This document shows positions 12,179 through 24,359 of a stretch of DNA of 64,000 bases, piece by piece. Position 1 is the first letter of the stretch, and each line of letters opens with the position of its first letter. Source of the DNA: Atrina japonica (Eukaryota > Mollusca > Bivalvia > Pterioida > Pinnidae); the NCBI GenBank assembly GCA_030159075.1, contig BROG01000293.1:737501-801500 (forward strand), read 5' to 3'. The position numbers were made by a program, and so were the translations under genes. Under the pieces are notes generated by a model, which made no database searches, had not been told where the DNA came from, and saw only the letters and a list, made by a program, of their open reading frames with translations.

Positions 12179-13209
12179 ATAACGCTGTGTAGGTTTTCAA
12201 ATACAGGCACATTTCATTATGCATCTCCATGTATACTCTTATATCTGTATATTATAATCACGTACTAATCTCATCGCAAATAATATTCTTCTTTCTTTCG
12301 CAACCCAATAGTGCATGCTTAGTGTTAATTGCTTTTTTGAAATAAACTGTGCATCAATTTTCATCGCGGGCGTATTATTTACCGTTCGCGGTACTCTTGT
12401 TAATTTTATTTGAAAAAAAATGTAATGTTTCCATCCAAATATGTTTTAATACAGGCATTACATCCCACATACTTTTAGCTTTATACACTAAACATTTGAA
12501 CTACCGTAGTTTTATTATCTATCAGTATATATCAAGCATGCGGTATCCTTGGTATACAATAACAGACTGAACAAAATGCTACAGAGTTAAGTACTTAAAT
12601 CGACGTAAGGACACAGCAATTTAAATAAATAAAAATATATTGAAAAGTAAGTTTACGCAAGACATAACAATTGAACAGAAAACCTAACAGTCTGTGAACG
12701 AGCCTCTGAAAGAACCTTGTTAGTTGACCGTTCAAACTCGTGGTTTCATGTTCTAATTATCATTGACGTATCAAAATTGTCATATTTAAAAAGGATGCAA
12801 ATTTAAATTTAAATTCTTTTAGGTAAATATTTTGTTGTAAACATGTTTTCTTACATATGTGTACGATGTTTTGTTAAAACAACCTTAATTTAGACGTTCG
12901 AATGATTCACATATGGATTTATTTTTATTTACTCTGTCTTCTAAAACCGGTCATTGGCCCAGTTTCCCTTTTCTTGCAAAGGTGTTTTTACATGAACCTT
13001 GAACTAAAGAAGTAAATATATATAGAACGTAACGATTCGGGTTGATAAAAGTGGTTAGGGAATATAACTTATAGTAATGTTATGATCCATTGGCGTCAAA
13101 TACAACAATCTATCCGGTCAACGTAACTTTATACAAATAAAACGCCAACGGTCCATATAGTGATCGTATCTGTTGTTCAATACTAACGTTTAGCTTTTTA
13201 TAGTAATCT
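12179..13209. other. Intergenic, nothing recognised
   Basis: AT-rich DNA; open frames here are short and featureless. Confidence 0.4.
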
Positions 13210-14280
13210 CTACATATAAGATATTAAACATTATTGTACATACTGAATCAATGTAATTTTGAGAAGGCATGCTCCTCAATGTTTTATATTTGCATCTCCA
13301 AAACAAAGCTCTAAAACACTCTTCCACGTTTATATGCTTTTCATGGGACAATTTTAATTAAATGAGTAGAATTCCATAGCAACACAATATTGTCCTTGAA
13401 ATTTGCTTTGTTCCTTTTTTGATCACTCGACAATTTTTCAGTTTTAAGATGTAGAGAAGAGAATCAAATGTACCCAGCGTAGACCACTGGCCTTCCGCAT
13501 GTAAACTGGTAAACTTTCTCTCAAACTTAGTTTTTAAAAAGTGGTAGCGACTGTTCCTTTGGGCCTTTGGGATGTGGCATACAACCAAGGTCCCGTGGCA
13601 CGTATTAAAAGAAACCTCACTGAAGTGGTGGCAGTCCTTATCACAGGCTAAACTTTGTAGCACTTCACCTAAAGTTTGTGTTATCTTCATATTACAAGAA
13701 AACCGACAAATCCCCCCCCCCCTGTTTATCGAACTCCCGCTAACTGGAGAAGAGACGCCACGGTTTATTTAAAGTGCAATATCAGTTAAAATATTGGTAC
13801 TTTTGAAATTTATTGACAGCTGTTTATCACACACAAGTACAATCTTTTTAGATCGACCTACTTCAGTATTTACATATATCTTAACTGAATAGAGTGTAAC
13901 TGAAGACGTATATCTTCAGAGTACATTTGCCGTAAAAACTATCGAAAACTAGCAACGAAAAAGCTACTCACAAACATAAAAATAAAACAAAGACCTTTCA
14001 ATGACATCAAAGAAATATATCTGCACCGAAATATCGCAGGTCAGTGTTCTCGAAATACAATACAATGAGTAATAATGGGAAATTGATTTTATTACTTAAA
14101 CTTAATGGTATATAATGATATATATTGAATAATATAAGAAATGTACTTAAATAGGATCATTTGTTAATATAATTGACCGATTTTATCTTTGTATTTATAG
14201 TATATTTCCATTGTCAAATTTATTACCTCCTACTGGACAAAATGATCAATAACTTCAAAGTTTGTGAATACAATTAAAAA
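13210..14280. other. Left part of the duplication, non-coding
   Basis: 13210-13890 matches 44050-44733. In copy 2 part of it reads as an 83-codon frame (44191-44442), but the same frame is interrupted in copy 1, so conserved coding is not supported. A poly-C run lies at about 13708. 13900-14280 has no counterpart in copy 2; there a PLE-1 tail and a broken PAN exon occupy the place. Confidence 0.5.
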
Positions 14281-14377
14281 AATATATTTTCATAAACTTG
14301 CAACTAGGGGTCGTTCTTAGGTACGGTTTTAACAAATGATTAATTAACTAAAACCAATGACATATTCAAGTCACCTG

Positions 14378-14670
14378 ATCCAAAGGCTCAGAGCCGGCCT
14401 GACTCAGTCGGTAGCGCCGTGAAGTCCTGAGTTCGAGTCCAGCCGGCGGCGGGTTGGTTTCTTGTCCTTCGGATGAGACGGTTAAACTCGAGGTCCCGTG
14501 AGCAGTAGTTGTCGACACGTTAAAGAACCTTCACTGTTCAATGACCGTAAGTGCCGAGCATAGGCCAAAATTTGAAGTCATTCACCGGCATTTGGTGACG
14601 TCTCCATATGACTTAAAGATTCTTGAGTGGGACGTTAAACAACAATAAATAAACAACATCCAAAGGCTCA
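14378..14670 (+). mobile_element. SINE-1 with 13-bp target-site duplication
   Basis: The body (14391-14657) starts with a tRNA-like head holding an A-box-like TGACTCAGTCGGTAG and a B-box-like GAGTTCGAGTCC. It ends in ACGTTAAACAACAATAAATA. Flanking direct repeats ATCCAAAGGCTCA at 14378-14390 and 14658-14670 are identical. The matching position in duplication copy 2 (about 45690) lacks the insert and reads CCTGAGCCAAAGGCCCA. RNA polymerase III transcription from the internal boxes is the family norm. This is not a functional tRNA gene. Confidence 0.92.
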
Positions 14671-15054
14671 AATTTATCTATTGCTATCGTATTCTGTGTG
14701 CCTTCGTCCTACATCGTGTTATTAAGTTTTGCACATTTTCGACTTCTTCATAAGAACAAGTAGATCAATTTCAACCTATCATGCCAGGAGGTATTCCTAT
14801 GCGAAGCAATTTTGTTTGCAATTGGAAAGGGGCTAGGACCAAGTAGTGACCCCAAAACAAGCCAATGAGAACAACAACTTGGTACATCATTAAAAATCTT
14901 CTTATGAACCAATGATCAGATAACTTTCGAATTTTGTGCGCATGATTAATATCAATATCAACAAATCATGGGAATGAATCAATAAAAAGCCACTAGTGGG
15001 CGCTTCAATAACATCGGATTTAGTTTTAAATAAACTACTAATTAACTCAAAACT

Positions 15055-15640
15055 GCTATTTACTCCTGTCGATTGGAAAAGACTTCACACATCCCTCTAT
15101 GACAAACGGGACGATTTCAATTCCATATCACAAACTTCCCGTTTCTAAGTAGTAATGTTCCATCTTCTCCTGCCTATGGCGTTTTCATTTCACAACTTAT
15201 ACGTTTATGCCAGGGCATGCTCTTCTTATGATGTGTTTTATTCTGAGAGCTAAACGACTACCCAATAAACTACTTACACAACGTTGTTGATCGCTTACGT
15301 TAAGAAGTTTTATGGTCGATACGGGGATCTCGTTAAACATTATGAAGTCCCCCTCTCAGAGATATTAAATAGTATTCTGGATCACGGCCACAGACAGTGA
15401 CTCCGTTTCACCAATCATGCTTTTCACCGAACTTGACCTCATCACTAAACTTGACCATTTTACCGAATTTGACCCGTTCATCGAACTAGAAAGGTTTCCA
15501 TGGAACATTTGCGACGGGTGTGGCATGCCAGCAGAAGACACTGACTCCTTCCGGACACCTGGTCTTATCCCGTTTGGGATTCGTAATTGTTCTTCATGTT
15601 GAGACCATTTGCACATCATAATGGACTTAGTTTTTTTATT
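15055..15640 (+). mobile_element. PLE-2 retroelement, 3' part
   Basis: Begins inside the end of the RT domain (codons for LYDKRDDF, then a region resembling YGVFISQLIR) and continues through the region around AAGAAGTTTTATGGTCGATA into the family tail, ending near 15.64 kb. The 61-codon frame at 15417-15602 encodes a Phe/Glu/Leu-rich stretch followed by CDGCGMPAEDTDSFRTPG and CSSC. It lies in the tail downstream of stops, so its translation is doubtful. The element is absent at the matching place in duplication copy 2 (about 46.09 kb). Confidence 0.7.
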
Positions 15641-16511
15641 ATTGATTGACTACTTCAATTTTACTTCAGAAAGATACATAATGAAGTTCTTAGGATTTAT
15701 CCAAAGGTCATGGTGACAAAGTTTTAAGGTCATAGGGTCAAAGTCATTGACACCTTAGTATATACAAGATATACGTAACGTCTCTTTTCAAATATCTGGA
15801 CATTGTTTAACCAAATTTTGTAGAACGTATTTCAGTGGTATGTCATATAATGTTTGCAAATGGAAACGGACTAGTACTCATTAACTGAGGCTACAAACAG
15901 TAACATGAATAATACCAGTCGTTATATATCGCCGATCTCCGCTTGCCAACAGTGCCGAATTATTCGAGTTGAGACAAAATATTTATATTATTTAACTCAG
16001 GTGACCGTAAAGGCACATTGATGGTGAAGGTCACGGACACCTAATTAAACAGAAAATATCAGCGTTATGTCAACGTATTTTTTCACTTCTGTGTCAAAAA
16101 GCTCATCTTCTAGCGCCTTTGTTTTTACTACTTGGTTTGCAAAACTTTAATTTTGGTGTGATGTGTATGCATATGGTTGTAAAATTGCTGCTCTGTGTCA
16201 TTATGATTAAATTTGCATTGTGAAACTTGTTGTAATCACAATATTTTTATGATATTAAACGTTTATACCACAAAGATTTTCGATGTTTACAAATATGGCG
16301 GCGAAACTTCTAGTTACTCATTAGAACTGATTGCAAACTTTTAAACAGACAACAACATTAATAAATCATTTTTAATTACATAACGTAATTTAACCAAAAA
16401 GTTTTATTTTTGAAATCGTTTATGATAAAAGGAAGAAAAATAAATCAGAATATATACATAGAATATAAGTCTATTTCTCTATCTGGAAACCTTGCCTAAC
16501 GTAACCTGCCC

Positions 16512-16513
<2 letters not shown>

Positions 16514-16552
<39 letters not shown>

Positions 16553-16554
16553 TA

Positions 16555-16587
<33 letters not shown>

Positions 16588-16588
16588 A
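16514..16588. repeat. (TA)n microsatellite
   Basis: TA run with two phase breaks. Absent at the matching position of copy 2 (about 47.07 kb). Confidence 0.95.
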
Positions 16589-16734
16589 CCACAGAGACAA
16601 AGTACAAATGTTTTGAGTTCAATAGTAGGTATAGCAATGATACAATGATACATCTTGACCAGTGACAACGTATTTTACCGGCACATTGATTTTGGTGCAA
16701 TCAGATTCAATGACGTATTAAATGTTCTTCATTC

Positions 16735-17080
16735 CAATACCGGTTCACATTAAATATATAACTGTTATCAGACAGGGTATGATATCATTCTTGCTCGTGC
16801 ATTCAGTTTTTCATATTTTGCAGATATCAAAACATGCCAGTCCGAGAACCAATAAACGATAGACGAATGAAAGGACACTTCTTCTAATGGACCCAGTGCC
16901 AAACTACCTTTAACAAGATGTCTGAAATATTCTGCCTGTAGATCCGTTACAACACTGATACTATGATTTGTGAACTAAATGATGTACATTTCTACAGAAA
17001 TGGAAGCTTCATCATGTGTATGAGCATCTTATTGGGGTAAAGTATCGTCCATCTTATAATTGTTTTCATACAGCTCCTCT
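16735..17080 (+). pseudogene. PAN/apple-domain exon, decayed (copy 1)
   Basis: Matches the intact exon at 47285-47683 from the signal-peptide region (TTGCTCGTGCATTCAG) through the codons around ETCQS, the CLTRC-like part and CELND, to the GGGGTAAAG junction. It contains many short deletions, including one of about 18 bases just after CAGTCCG, and no continuous frame remains. Either a pseudogene or a badly sequenced stretch: a neighbouring retroelement copy shows the same deletion-rich pattern. Confidence 0.7.
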
Positions 17081-17245
17081 GGTGCGATGTTTCATTTTAT
17101 GCTTAAGCCCCCCCCCCCCCCCAAAAAAAAAAAAAAATTTTTTTTAGGCACACTTGTGCACCAAGAGTTTTGTATACATTTTGAAAATGATATTGAGAAT
17201 TAGTAAATGCTTGACCTACAGTGGAAAATGTACTGATCTGCATGA

Positions 17246-19254
17246 AATATAAAAATCTCAGATACCAAAGTATAAATCAATAGAATGTCCAGGACATAGA
17301 TACAAATCCGGTAAAAATGGACAAACACGGCTGGAAACCAAGAAACTTGCCATAGTTAAGCATCCCCTGTCGACCGGTCACACCCGTGTGAGTCCACAGT
17401 CGTCCAATGAAACACGTGAGGAGTGTATCCTCGTCACAATGGTACAGACGTTCAACAACCGCCAACGAAAACAACTCAACATTTCAATATAACAGAGTTT
17501 AACTATTATACCGACATAAAATTTGCGGAACCACATTAACGCGGTTTTCGATTTGTGTCAATAATTTGTCAGTGAGTAGTTTATGTATATGAAAAATGTT
17601 GTGACGCCCTGGCATATCGGATCAAAATATAAACTCCATATGCAATGAGGGAATTTACTTAAATGTGGAAAATTTACGATAAGCCGAAATCTATTTCTCT
17701 ATAGCTGGCTAATTTCCCTGTGTGTTTATTTTAAGTAATGTCTAAGTATGAAGCGTGTTGTACTTGATTCTGTTGTATCTTTAATTTCTATATATATCGC
17801 ATTATATATGTATATATTGTCATTATAATTGACAATACGTCGTCGATATATATAAATATAAATTAAAGGACACCGCTAACTTTTTCTTCTTTTGATTAGC
17901 AGTTTATGAATGAAGTGGGCTTTATGAATAAAGGACCACAAGTTCCCATAAAATCGATAGTTTGTTGAATTACCACGTCTACAACATTGTCAATATAGTT
18001 CTATTAGAAATTCCAGCATGATACAAACTTCAGATACATCTTGTAGAATCAGTGTGGTGTGACGAAATAAGTATCCTGATAGCCAATTCACTAGATATTT
18101 AAATTTTGAGAATTTAGTGAAAAAGCAGTTGTCTTATGCTAAAGTCTGTTCTTTTGATTTTTTTTGGAAATTGTGCAATCAGATTCATAAGTTTTGACAG
18201 TGAATTCGAGAAAAATTGTGCCTTCAAATTTTCTAAAAGCATTTTTCCAATCCACATCGATTTCACATTAAACTGTATATTTTTGAAGTTTATCCTTAAC
18301 ATGTCAATATCTTGTAAGGATAAAGATATAGGTTTGGTAGAACATTTGCTTGCTATGTATCTTTGCTTATATTCAGTTTTAGGTAAACATATAAATTGGT
18401 AGCTCGAAATCGGTCTCCGATGTAGGTATATCAAATGAGTGTAATACGGGACCGTGATTTTGAAGATCTCGTCCTTTGGTGAGCTAATGTAATTTCAGAA
18501 TTCGAGAAAGTTCTTCTAATAAACAATTATAGTAATGTGCCGAATGAAAAACTATATTATTTGAGGCTTTGTCTGCTTACCAGTCATATTGGTCATGTAA
18601 CCTAGTGCCAAGTTACTATTGTGGATCATTAAATACAGAGGGATAACGTTTTTTCATAGTCCCTTTAGTTTTCGAATGAGATTTTATTAATCCGTGGCTT
18701 TCAGCCATACAGACAAACTGTTCTACGTCTTCATGTTTGGCCCATCGTGAACTAATGATGCAGAATCCATAACTAAATTTCTGACGCCAATTAAAGGAAT
18801 GGTATTTAGGGCCCCTTAAAATCATTTTTGAGGCTTTACAACAATAGCGTCGCCGGTTAATGACATGCAGTCTTGTATTTGAAAGGATGAAGCAATGTAA
18901 CATGTGACAGTGTTGTGTAGAAATTGTTGATGTCTAGGCACTGCAAAACCCCAAAGCTTGGATGCGATGTAGGTTCGAAATATTTTAAGGCGTGCTCTTA
19001 GTTTAAAATATGGTGGAATACCTGAACCCCCCCCCCCCAAAAAAAAAAAAAAATAAGGAAAATTTTTTAGGAACAGTCACGTTTGTAACGCGTACAGGCT
19101 TAAACAGTTTGATGATGTACATTTAATGAGTTCAGTATGTATATTGAAGAATGTAGTTAAATTCTTGCCTTGAAAAAGTTTATGAGATTTGTAAAAGGAA
19201 CAGAATAGAGTTTGCTGCGGATGTGATGAAGACCCAATTTTTTGTTAACGTAAG
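17246..19254 (-). mobile_element. PLE-1 retroelement copy B, probably near full length
   Basis: The paralogous site in copy 2 (about 47.74 kb) lacks this ~2.0-kb block, which outlines the insertion. 17258-18660 is collinear with the RT of copy C, from tail to RYPSV. 18660-19254 would be the 5' part of the element; a 95-codon frame there (18616-18903, - strand) ends in KGTMKKRYPSVFNDP, continuous with the RT start. Compared with copy C it lacks some 240 bases through numerous small deletions, so no intact RT frame exists. Poly-C/poly-A runs occur at 17107-17150 and 19027-19052. Confidence 0.7.
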
Positions 19255-19433
19255 GTAAAACTGATTTGTCTCCAAAAGGTCATTTGGACAATTTGGGGGA
19301 AAATTCTTATTATTTTGTTTCTTCCAGAAACTTGAACATATGTTAAATTAAAATATATGATAATGAGAATGAGCGCAGATGAAATCAACGTGTTTTCCAG
19401 AGGGAAAATCTATAATATTAGAAATATTTTATT

Positions 19434-19586
19434 AGACGGACTTGTTTTCTCACATTTCAATGGTTATGTTGTAAGGGCCTTGACGGACTTCCTTGTTTTC
19501 TCACATTTCATTGATTATGTTGTAAGGGCCTTGACGGACTTTCTTGTTTTCTCACATTTCAATGGTTATGTTGTTAGGTCCTTTTC
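19434..19586 (+). repeat. 51-bp minisatellite, 3 units
   Basis: Three units of 51 bases (phrase CTTGTTTTCTCACATTTCAA), an exact multiple of three, so an 84-codon frame (19357-19611) stays open through the array with the unit VFSHFNGYVVRALTD. Copy 2 has eight units. It lies downstream of a strong splice-acceptor-like TTGTTTCTTCCAG, but every frame entering from that acceptor meets a stop before the array, so translation is unlikely. Confidence 0.85.
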
Positions 19587-19664
19587 TCAGCCGATGTTAT
19601 ATGTAGATTGAATTGAAGATGAATAGTGTTTTTACGCCACACTCAATAATTTTCCAGGTATATA

Positions 19665-19790
19665 ATAGCGATCAATTTATAATGGTGGGTGATAGATCCC
19701 GGTTCAATGTACCCGAGAAGAGATCCCCATTCTTAAACGCTACAGGTGACACGGATGTTCTCTGACTGTTGAGAGCAACAATTCTATGTA
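19665..19790 (-). mobile_element. SINE-2 fragment
   Basis: Read on the - strand, GGGATCTCTTCTCGGGTACA followed by ACCGGGATCTATCACCCACC resembles the body of the SINE-like element at 24.36-24.60 kb. The same fragment is at 48405-48525 in copy 2, so it predates the duplication. Confidence 0.5.
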
Positions 19791-20649
19791 TCAATTCTAT
19801 CATACAATGGCCAAATCAAATATAAACTAATCCAGCAGGGTATAAATAAACTGATAAGGTCATTGAATATTTTAATTTGTGTAAACATTTCAACACTATA
19901 TATATTTTCTGAACTTGAGTGATATAGCATACATGTAAATAATCAAGTGGACACTTACATACTAAAACGAATTCGTTAATGACTGAATCTGACCAAATTA
20001 AATCATATGTTATCAGCTCTTAATTATCGAATTAACAAACAATTGTAATATTTCATTTAACAAAATGCAAATGTTGTTCGGACATTTGACACTTTGTAAA
20101 AGCCTGCAATTTGTAAATAGAACACAAGGTCATTTGTATTTATTCAGTTTGACGACGCATGAAGCAGGTTTGTCTCTAAAGCTTGTATCGGTTTACTATT
20201 TTGTAATGCGTGGTCATGTTTTATGTATGCAACAAACTTCATATATTATACATAGAAATTTAAGGTTTCGAGAAATTAGTATAATCTGAGAAGTTACATT
20301 TCATATTTTCTATACCATAAACTATTTTAGACAATTTATATTTTATTAAGAAAAAGAGAATCAATATCAAAGTATTTAATCAAAAAAGTAAAATTGAACA
20401 GGTACCAACGGATAATCGAAACTCTGAGTCCATTAGAATAACAAGTAAAATACATTATATAGACTAAGCATTCTTTTGAGCGAGTTGGAAAAATTCGGAA
20501 TTTGTCCCCTACTAATGCAGTCATCTTTTTATTTTTCGATGAATTTAAGGGAATAGGAAAACCAATACCGTTGACCCCAAAACAAAATCTGCATTATAAA
20601 ATCCCTTCACATTTCACAATTTAATCATCTTAACATAATATTACCTAAT

Positions 20650-21243
20650 CCTAGTTAAGTTTTATTTAAAGAATTACAGACGGTACTCTTTGAATTCTTG
20701 TGGAATTATAAAATTGATAAGGTAAATAGAAAACTAATAACACTTAATTATTCAAATGGGGGTTTAAACATGATAAATCTACAATCATATATAGAAGCAC
20801 TTAAGCTTACGTGGATAAGGCAAATTATGAATACGGAAGGTATCTGGAGAAAATCTGATCCTACAATTTATCAATATAAAGTTTATATTAAAATGTCGTT
20901 TGACACAGCCAAAATGGTTTTTGGAAAGACACTCTTATTGCATGGAGAAAATCGCAGCTTAAGTATAATATAGAATTGAAATTTGCAAGGATTCCACTTT
21001 GGAAAAAATGATAATATTAAAATAGACAATAAAACTATTTTTCTAAAACAATGGTTTAATAAGAATATATTATATGTAAATGACCTTCCAAATGAAAATG
21101 GTGAATTCTACTCATATAACAATTTCAAAGAAATTTTTGATATTCAAACAAACTTTTTAGAATATAATAGTGTTATCAGCTCAATAATGAAGTATTTTAG
21201 ACACAAAATACATGAAATGATAAGTAAAGAATATGGCCCTTAG
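20650..21243 (+). mobile_element. LINE fragment, end of RT domain (L1/Tx1-like)
   Basis: Two frames, 20698-20973 and 20983-21243, together encode a typical region after the LINE RT core: WNYKIDKVNRK, GGLNMINLQSYIEALKLTW, then DNKTIFLKQWF, YVNDLPNENG and FKEIFDIQTNFLEY. The frame shift between them and the missing upstream RT mark a dead fragment. In copy 2 the same fragment (49.50-49.81 and 53.63-53.76 kb) is split. The clade is inference. Confidence 0.7.
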
Positions 21244-21784
21244 ATTCCAAATTCTTTAAAATTGAATTCTTTTACTGCAAAACACCATATTTCATAATAA
21301 TGGTTGTTGAATGGGTTAATACTTATCATTTCAGATATCTACCATACAACCAGTACTTTTATTGCAAAACGTGGTAATAAATAAAGGATTAATAAAGGTT
21401 TTCCAATTTGTTGCTTTTTTGCTAAACTTTCAGAAAATAACCTAAAATAATTCCCCCCTAGAAGGGGGAATTTAAACACATTATCGACAGGGGACTACAA
21501 AAGGCGATCGCAATAGGTCACCATGAGCCTTTGGCAAATCAAGGTCACCTTCTTTCATAAAATAGTAAAATACATAATACAGTTGCTGAAATTTGATTAC
21601 CTTGCAAATCTATGTTAAATACTGCTACCTAAAACTTGATGAAATGCATCTAATTATTATTTTTGATACTCTGATGTATGTATATGTGCAGATACTAAAG
21701 GATATCAAAGTGATAAATGATTTATTATTTATTATTATATGGCATTGTGAAATTCTAGACTAAGCGTTACAAAACAATACAAAA

Positions 21785-22155
21785 ATGAGTTAGCATGCCA
21801 GAGTGTTCAACATATGAACATTTCATAAACAGAGGTAAACTACTCACTAACAAATTATTGACACAGGGATATCGAAAACCGCGTTTGGTGTCAATGTTCC
21901 GCAAATTTTACGGTCGGTATGATAGTCTTGTTTGCCACTACTCTGTTTCACTAAGTGAAATGTTGAGTTATCTGTTCGGTGGCAGTTGTTGAGAAATCTG
22001 TACCAAGTATGACGAGGATTCGTTCCTCACTATTTTATTTTGATTTGCTATGGACTCGCGGCAGGAGGTTCGTATTTTATCGATTTTGTACCAAATTTGT
22101 ACCTATATCCTGGACATCTTAGTGATTTATACCTTGGTATCTGAGACTTTTTATA
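21785..22155 (+). mobile_element. PLE-1, 3' fragment (sense orientation)
   Basis: The frame 21795-21992 encodes the RT C-terminal extension of PLE-1 (YEHFINRGKLLTNKLLTQGY, RKFYGRYDSLV, VSLSEML), followed by the shared 3' tail ending near TTATACCTTGGTATCTGAGA. The same fragment is present at 54335-54755, so it was inserted before the duplication. Confidence 0.8.
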
Positions 22156-22187
22156 TATAAAGTTTATGCATTAATTTCTAGACAGGC

Positions 22188-22191
22188 AGAT

Positions 22192-22253
<62 letters not shown>
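22188..22253. repeat. GACA/GATA tetranucleotide repeat
   Basis: GACA units followed by GATA units. The counterpart at 54787-54873 is longer and contains interruptions. Confidence 0.95.
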
Positions 22254-22542
22254 TTATATAGGTACTTTAATTTCATTTTCTTTTATAACAGTTCAATAAA
22301 TCATGCGGAAACGTTAGCTGCCCTCATCCATCACGATGTACTCGCCTTGTCAGCGGAGAATACAGATGCATGCTAAGTATAATTTGTCTATATTTTTCAT
22401 GATTTAATTTTGGTTTTCGTCCCTCGAAACTTTTCTCACTCTGAAAGTGCCATACACATGACCAAAATTGACTGAATATGCAAGTACGATGAATAAGTTC
22501 ACGAATTACTGACCATTTTCATTTTTTAGAATATACCTACAT

Positions 22543-22675
<133 letters not shown>

Positions 22676-23038
22676 ACAAACTGTCTGAAATAGATTAAAT
22701 TCAACTGTTCTATCAGAAAGTATGTTTATTTATTTCACGTCATCATAACCTTAAATCTAAAATATTTGAAGCAGCATATGGAAAAAACTAGCAATGTAGT
22801 ATAATCTGACGTTTCCATTAACCAAATGTAGCTTTGTGAGTCAAAACGGGAATTTTATACCAATATAAATATATCTCAGCAAACAGTAAAATAGTCATAT
22901 TAAGTTTAATTTGGTAAGAAAGATCCAGTTTTTTCGCTTCTAATGCTACGTTCCTGGAGAGGACATAGTTAAATTATATGTTAAAACATGCCAGATCTTA
23001 GCTTGAATATATACTGTATATTTTGGATATCGTTTCAG

Positions 23039-23935
23039 CTTGTCCATTCGGTACTCAGTATTTCAACGGTTCATGTGTGTGTCCAGTCGGAAAATATCAC
23101 AAGGATATCAATTATTTTGGAGGACACAATTGTTTAGATTGTCCGTCCGGATCCTATCAGGATGAAGCAGGGCAACTTCAATGCAAACAATGTAATATTG
23201 GGCATTACCAAGACAACGCTGGGATGATGAATTGTACAGAATGCCCGATCGGAAAGTATGCCAATACAACAGGACAAGAACAGTGTACATTTTGTCCTTC
23301 TGGCTTTTTTCAGAATCTACGTGGTATGTCCGACTGCATTTTATGTTCAGTTGGACATTACCAAAAAGAAGAAGGAATGACCAGCTGTAAACCATGTCCG
23401 ATTGGTCAATACCAAAATAAAACAGGGGCAAGTTATTGTCTCAATTGTCCACCTGGCTATTTTCAATCACAAAGTGGAAAAACGGAATGTGTACCTTGTG
23501 AAGCCGGACATTTCCAAGATTCAAGTGGCATGGGTAGCTGTAAACCATGTTTGGTTGGTCATTTTCAAAACGCATCAAGTTCTACCAGCTGTATACCTTG
23601 CTCCTCAGGGCAATTCCAAAATTCTACAGGTGAAACCTACTGTATACCTTGTGAAGCCGGACATTTCCAACATTCAAGTGGCATGGATAGCTGTAAACCA
23701 TGTCCGGTTGGTCATTTTCAAAATGCATCAAGTTCTACCGGCTGTATACCTTGCTCCTTAGGTCAATACCAAAATTCTACAGGTAAAACCCACTGCATAT
23801 CCTGTGAAGCCGGATATTATCAGGATCTTCAAGGCATGGACAGTTGTAAATTTTGTCAGGCTGGCCATTATCAGGACAAAGTTGGTGCTACTGGTTGTTT
23901 ACCTTGCTCACAAGGAAAATATCAAGCTGTTACAG
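23039..23935 (+). CDS. Large exon of GCC2/GCC3-type cysteine-repeat protein, copy 1
   Basis: Exon of 897 bases (299 codons) between an acceptor (ATATCGTTTCAG) and a donor (ACAG/GTACGTG), both phase 1. After a lead-in with CPFGTQYFNGSCVCPVGKYH it encodes 15 full units and the start of a sixteenth, each 17 residues: C-x2-G-x-(Y/F)-Q-x3-G-x3-C-x2. This matches the GCC2/GCC3 (ephrin-receptor/TNFR-like) domain of extracellular proteins. Many NxS/T sites (NCT, NTT, NKT, NAS, NST) suggest glycosylation. There is no membrane segment here. Units 8-10 and 11-13 are near-identical triplets, a recent 153-base duplication missing from copy 2. The start of the protein lies in upstream exons not firmly identified. 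Secretion and adhesion or defence roles are inference. Confidence 0.88.
23497..23802 (+). repeat. 153-bp higher-order tandem repeat within the exon
   Basis: Two successive blocks of three 17-codon units begin at 23497 and 23650, each starting with the codons for CEAGHFQ. Copy 2 of the gene has a single block, so the difference of exactly 51 codons between the copies is one block gained or lost. Confidence 0.9.
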
Positions 23936-24359
23936 GTACGTGTCACACTACAAATGGTTAAAAACACACATGTATTCTATAACACATATCTGTACACAAA
24001 CGTACACTATAAACAGTGTCGTTGTTTTGAAGTATACGTGGATATGGTGCAGTTACACTTTCTTTAACTTAATTGCTATCATTTCTCAGTATTGAATGTA
24101 TAGGCGGGTGGTACAGATAACGTGGCGATTACAAAATCCATGGCTCTATTCATGACGGTAAGCATACAGCAAAGGGACAGTTGCCACTTAGTAGCAGAGA
24201 TGCTTCCACTATGAGATTAATTAATGCATCATTTCTAAAAAAAAAAAACATACTTGAAACGCCTCGTGGACCCTTGCTTTTAGAAACTCCTTCAATTCCT
24301 GTATTGATGTATGTGTATGCCTAATCTTGAACTATGATGATGGCTTCCAATGTTACAGT

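Larger units (their letters stand above)
14280..16200 (+). repeat. Dispersed repeat R1 (GGTCACCTGA / AAAAGGGGCTAGG family)
   Basis: Shares phrases with 45.39-46.72 kb, 26.33-27.36 kb and 29.49-29.65 kb: CACCTGA(T/G)CCAAAGG, TCTTCnnAnGAACCA, GAAAAGGGGCTAGGACCA, AGGTCATGGTGACAAAG, and late phrases on AGGTCACGGACACC. It is interrupted by a SINE and a PLE-2 piece. Such repeats are widespread in mollusc genomes. I cannot place it in a transposon class. Confidence 0.6.

Noticed and set aside
14391..14470. tRNA gene
   Set aside because: A/B-box-like head belongs to a SINE with target duplications; the tRNA fold is degenerate and followed by SINE body.
22188..22253. CRISPR-like regular repeat
   Set aside because: Simple GACA/GATA tandem repeat without spacers; the window is eukaryotic.
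23108..23431. 107-codon frame antisense to the cysteine-repeat exon (also 55669-55992)
   Set aside because: Shadow of the repeat exon; the sense strand has a clear domain and splice sites.
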